Part shown: piece by piece, positions 61,373-64,000 of the stretch | Layout: each line of letters opens with the position of its first letter | How positions within the stretch are numbered: position 1 is the stretch's first letter | Source: Acidobacteriaceae bacterium | GTDB taxonomy: Bacteria > Acidobacteriota > Terriglobia > Terriglobales > Acidobacteriaceae | NCBI GenBank assembly: GCA_903642265.1 | Contig: CAHJWN010000006.1 | Span: 18,608-82,607, forward strand | Reading direction: 5' to 3' | DNA: 64,000 nt | Notes under the pieces: model-generated | Seen by the model: the letters and a program-made list of their open reading frames with translations, nothing else | What the model was told of the DNA's origin: nothing | The model's database searches: none | Made by a program: the position numbers and the translations under genes

Positions 61373-62503
61373 ATGGTAGCGCTTCAAAACCAACCCGAGG
61401 TCATCGCCGTCGCCATGTCCGGGGGGGTCGATTCCTCTGCTGTCGCAGCGATGCTGCGCGCGCAGGGTCACACCCTGATCGGCCTTACTTTACAGCTTTG
61501 GAATCAACGCCGCCTCGCAGGTCATGAAGGGATGCCCGAAGCAGTCCAAGGGCGCTGCTGCTCGATCGACGACGTCTACGATGCACGCCATGTTGCCGAG
61601 CATCTTGACATACCCTACTACGTCGTCAACCAGGAAGCTCGCTTCGAAGCCGAAGTAGTTCGGCCATTTGTCAGCGAGTACCTTGCCGGCCGCACACCAA
61701 TTCCGTGCACGCTGTGCAACAACCATCTAAAGTTCGATCAATTACTTACGACTGCTCGCCAGATTGGTGCAGACCGCATCGCCACCGGCCACTACGCACG
61801 CAATTACTTTGACAGCGTGCGCCAACGGTGGATTCTTTCGCGACCAGAAGACAAATCGAAAGACCAGACGTACTTCCTCTTTGGCCTCACTCAGGAGCAG
61901 CTTTCCCGTACCTTGTTTCCACTTGGCGAGATGCAAAAGCCCGCAGTCCGCGTGATGGCCTCGGAGGCGGGGCTGGACGTTGCCAACAAGCCGGACTCCC
62001 AGGAGATCTGCTTCATTCCGGGTGGCGACTACAGCAAGTTCCTTGCCGCCTATCTGGAAGAACAGGACGAAGAGCTACCCGATAGCTCCGGAGAACTGGT
62101 TGCGGTCTCTGGAGAAGTGGTCGGCCGCCACGAGGGCGTCCACAGTTTCACCGTCGGTCAGCGGAAAGGTCTGGGACTTACCTCAGCGAATCCGCTGTAC
62201 GTCCTGAACATTCATCCGGAGACACGCCGGGTGACCGTAGGCGCTGATGAGGAGTTGATGTCACGTAACCTCAGGGCGAATCGACTGAACTGGATCTCGA
62301 TTGCTGGCCTTGGCGACGGTGAATCAATACGCGTTCAGATCAAGATCCGTCATCGGCACGAACCCGCCTGGGCGACCCTCTCGCGCGATGGTCGGGACCA
62401 CGCCGTAGCGACATTCGATCTTCCCCAGCGCGCCATCACTCCCGGCCAGTCTGCCGTCTTCTATCAAGGCGACGAAGTAGTCGGCGGTGGGTGGATAGCC
62501 TAG
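61373..62503 (+). CDS. mnmA: tRNA-specific 2-thiouridylase MnmA
   Basis: A 376-residue enzyme that thiolates uridine 34 of Lys, Glu and Gln tRNAs. The PP-loop AMSGGVDSSA is at the N-terminus, the catalytic cysteines are in PCTLCNNHLKF and EICFIPGGDY, and VGQRKGLGL, HSFTVGQRKG and a final beta-barrel region (RALTPGQSAVFYQGD-like) complete the family. I chose ATG 61373; the open frame extends upstream to 61265 with low-quality sequence. A TATCAT hexamer lies seven bases before it and no proper Shine-Dalgarno exists, so leaderless translation is possible. It is convergent with a membrane protein gene eight bases later. Confidence 0.96.
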   Translation: MVALQNQPEVIAVAMSGGVDSSAVAAMLRAQGHTLIGLTLQLWNQRRLAGHEGMPEAVQGRCCSIDDVYDARHVAEHLDIPYYVVNQEARFEAEVVRPFVSEYLAGRTPIPCTLCNNHLKFDQLLTTARQIGADRIATGHYARNYFDSVRQRWILSRPEDKSKDQTYFLFGLTQEQLSRTLFPLGEMQKPAVRVMASEAGLDVANKPDSQEICFIPGGDYSKFLAAYLEEQDEELPDSSGELVAVSGEVVGRHEGVHSFTVGQRKGLGLTSANPLYVLNIHPETRRVTVGADEELMSRNLRANRLNWISIAGLGDGESIRVQIKIRHRHEPAWATLSRDGRDHAVATFDLPQRAITPGQSAVFYQGDEVVGGGWIA

Positions 62504-62511
62504 CGACTCAC

Positions 62512-63099
62512 CTAGATGCTCGTCTGATCGTCGTCATAAAGCTTGATGGCCGTGTTCTTGCGTACGCTGGATCCGTTTGAAAAGCCCTTAGACTTGCTGA
62601 GCAAGACGTCAAGGCCAGCCTTGAAGCCATTGACAACGCCAACTGCCTCGCGGACCGGCGTTCTAATGCCCTGGTGAATCATTTCCGCCAGCGACCCGGC
62701 AGCAGTGAGACCAGTCGAAATCATTCCGTCTACTCGCGCTACTTGCGCCTTTGTCTTCAGATTTGCGTCTGTGAACGTGGACTCGAGGTCATGGGCTTTG
62801 CTCTTCACTACTTCACTAGTTTCAACGAGATTGTCAGAGATCTTCCGGATCTTTGGCAGTGTCTCCGCGATCAGACTCTCTGCTGTTCCAATGATCGGGG
62901 TAGCACGTCTATGCAGTTCTTCCGAGATCGCAGTGACACGCTTTACTGCCTTCATTCCACCCACGGCCGCAATAATTACAACAACCGCCTGAATGAGCAT
63001 AGAAAACGCCACCAGGCCGACAAAGATCATCAGTAGCCTGGTATTCCCCGCCGAAATTGCGTCATTCTGCAAGCCTTGCCACATCGCCATCGTCAACAT
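62512..63099 (-). CDS. Membrane-anchored helical protein (DUF948-like)
   Basis: A 195-residue protein with one membrane helix (LLMIFVGLVAFSMLIQAVVVIIAAVGG) followed by a long helical segment with heptad-like repeats (AVKRVTAISEELHRRATPIIGTAESLIAETLPKIRKISDNL). GGAG lies eight bases upstream of the ATG, supporting the start. It resembles DUF948-type proteins of unknown function found near YtxH-type stress genes, which is the case here: the YtxH gene lies upstream on the same strand, with a strong terminator between. Its role may be envelope organisation, unproven. Confidence 0.75.
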   Translation of the reverse strand: MLTMAMWQGLQNDAISAGNTRLLMIFVGLVAFSMLIQAVVVIIAAVGGMKAVKRVTAISEELHRRATPIIGTAESLIAETLPKIRKISDNLVETSEVVKSKAHDLESTFTDANLKTKAQVARVDGMISTGLTAAGSLAEMIHQGIRTPVREAVGVVNGFKAGLDVLLSKSKGFSNGSSVRKNTAIKLYDDDQTSI

Positions 63100-63174
63100 T
63101 CACGCAACTCCAGGGTGATTTTCCCGCACTACAGCCCTAACTTAGGCTTCAAATTACAGCTTACGCAAAGGATA

Positions 63175-63205
63175 GGAGGGGTGGGCTATACCGCGCCACC
63201 CCTCC
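63175..63205 (-). terminator. Strong stem-loop after the YtxH gene
   Basis: GGAGGGGTGG (63175-63184) and CCACCCCTCC (63196-63205) form a perfect ten-base-pair stem with an 11-base loop. On the minus strand it lies 25 bases after the YtxH stop at 63230, ahead of the DUF948-like gene, so it probably ends the YtxH transcript. Confidence 0.65.
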
Positions 63206-63229
63206 CGAAAACATGATGCGTTGCCTCGA

Positions 63230-63646
63230 CTAGCTTACTGTGGTCGTATTCACATAAGCATCCTTACCTGCGTCCACAGCAGCGGAAACCTTCTCCTGCT
63301 GCTCGTTCACAAGGTGCTTACCCTTTTCGACATACTCAGTCCACTGCGAGCGACCCTTGTCGTAGTACTCCCGACCTTTGTCGACATAATCACCCGCAAC
63401 CTGCTTACCCTGCTCAACATACTCATTCACCGCCTGCTTGCCTTGATCGGCATACTGGCCAGCTACCTCGGCACCGCGCTGGGCGAGGACTGCGGCGCGC
63501 TCCTTCGCATCCAATGCGCCGGAAACAAGATCCTCACGAGTCTCTTTACCTGACTTGGGCGCGTAGAGCACGCCAACCAGAGCACCTACACCTAAGCCTG
63601 CGAGGAACCAACCAAAACCGCTTGCACCACTCTCATTGTCTGACAT
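63230..63646 (-). CDS. YtxH-domain protein (general stress type)
   Basis: A 138-residue protein with an N-terminal membrane helix (FGWFLAGLGVGALVGVLYAPKSG, the YtxH signature with APKSGKETRE) followed by a long amphipathic helix with repeated QGKQ, VEQGKQVAGDYVDKG and YVEKGK motifs, about 11-residue units, like plant LEA-type stress proteins. AAGGAG lies seven bases before the ATG. A gas-vesicle/YtxH-like membrane-associated stress protein is the best reading. No sigma-B-type site was recognised. Confidence 0.85.
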   Translation of the reverse strand: MSDNESGASGFGWFLAGLGVGALVGVLYAPKSGKETREDLVSGALDAKERAAVLAQRGAEVAGQYADQGKQAVNEYVEQGKQVAGDYVDKGREYYDKGRSQWTEYVEKGKHLVNEQQEKVSAAVDAGKDAYVNTTTVS

Positions 63647-64000
63647 TGTGAACTCCTTTTTATAGTTCCCGTTGGTTTTCTAATGCAGCGCCATCTAATT
63701 ACCTGGATCTTCGATCGTTACTTCAAGGCCCAGTATGACTTTATACAGTATGCGTCCTGCTGCTTCATGCAAAAAGCATAGTCTGGAACGTAATCAGATT
63801 CGAGCTTCAGTATAAGGATGCCCCTACCAAGTCATAGGTTGCGCTGAAGGCTGCTCAGGGCTGCAACGCGACAAACCGCGTTCGCGACTGTTGCAACATA
63901 TGGTAGCTTTCAGGTGAGTGCCCGAAAATCTTCCAATGCTGTTCTGAACGACCTATGACCATCCAGGTCCGTAACCTTCATGGGCCTCTCCGCATCTCTC
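63647..64000. other. Upstream region of the YtxH gene and right end, no gene recognised
   Basis: This 354-base stretch holds the upstream region of the minus-strand YtxH gene. It contains two CAGTATG heptamers 15 bases apart (63731 and 63746), a possible binding site. A start codon at 63955 opens a frame that leaves the window after 15 codons, which is too short to call. No hairpin or RNA gene was seen. Confidence 0.4.

Noticed and set aside
63955..64000. A start codon at the right end that leaves the window
   Set aside because: Only 15 codons are visible; nothing supports a gene.
1..64000. tRNA, rRNA, CRISPR, IS element or prophage
   Set aside because: I looked through the intergenic stretches and saw no cloverleaf-like sequences, spaced direct repeats, transposase genes or terminal repeats.

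Overview
This is about 64 kb of chromosome from a GC-rich Gram-negative bacterium, most probably an acidobacterium of the Acidobacteriaceae group (Granulicella, Terriglobus or Edaphobacter-like). The pointers are an acidobacterial-type VWFA secreted protein, a 1150-residue Oar-type TonB-dependent receptor with an N-terminal carboxypeptidase-regulatory-like domain, a tannase/feruloyl esterase, an alginate-lyase-fold protein, a beta-propeller hybrid-type sensor kinase and a GTP-type PEP carboxykinase. I see no rRNA, tRNA, CRISPR array, insertion sequence or prophage. The window is mostly ordinary chromosomal core and accessory metabolism.

Layout. 1-2.9 kb: the 3' part of pyruvate dehydrogenase E1 (aceE), then a shrunken E1-alpha-like protein without the thiamine diphosphate motif. 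3.2-14.9 kb: an exopolysaccharide locus, with UDP-glucuronate decarboxylase and UDP-glucose dehydrogenase on the minus strand diverging from a plus-strand run of Wzc-type tyrosine autokinase, Wza-type exporter, two GT4 glycosyltransferases, a WcaF-like acetyltransferase, a trypsin-like protease and a VWFA protein. 14.9-21.0 kb: pckG, an alginate-lyase-like protein and the nickel-pincer cofactor genes larE-larC-larB without larA. 21.0-25.1 kb: a pseudo-receiver LuxR regulator diverging from a REC-thioredoxin-reductase-like fusion and a cNMP-binding histidine kinase.

25.3-30.5 kb: lipoprotein, VOC protein, histidine phosphatase, uvrB, YdcF-like protein and dienelactone hydrolase. 30.5-36.0 kb: a tightly coupled minus-strand operon for branched acyl-CoA (leucine-type) breakdown, headed by a DeoR regulator. 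36.3-39.8 kb: the TonB-dependent receptor with a good sigma70-type promoter. 39.9-48 kb: cutC, two tandem JmjC/cupin-like oxygenase paralogues, a pdxS with a large insertion, GT2, thioesterase and a double-HRDC recQ. 48-57.3 kb: a membrane protein with a degenerate GGDEF domain, NIPSNAP, tannase, and a sensor kinase/response regulator pair split by a glycosyltransferase. 57.3-64 kb: HU, dcd, a LuxR regulator, an M61 peptidase, mnmA and two small membrane/stress proteins.

The most unusual items are the flavoprotein response regulator lacking the redox-active CxxC beside a cNMP-binding kinase, the E1-alpha pseudoenzyme, the pdxS insertion, the duplicated JmjC-like genes, and a group of start codons without Shine-Dalgarno sequences that sit one helical step below -10-like hexamers (possible leaderless transcripts). 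All calls are from reading the sequence by eye; no database search or calculation was run.
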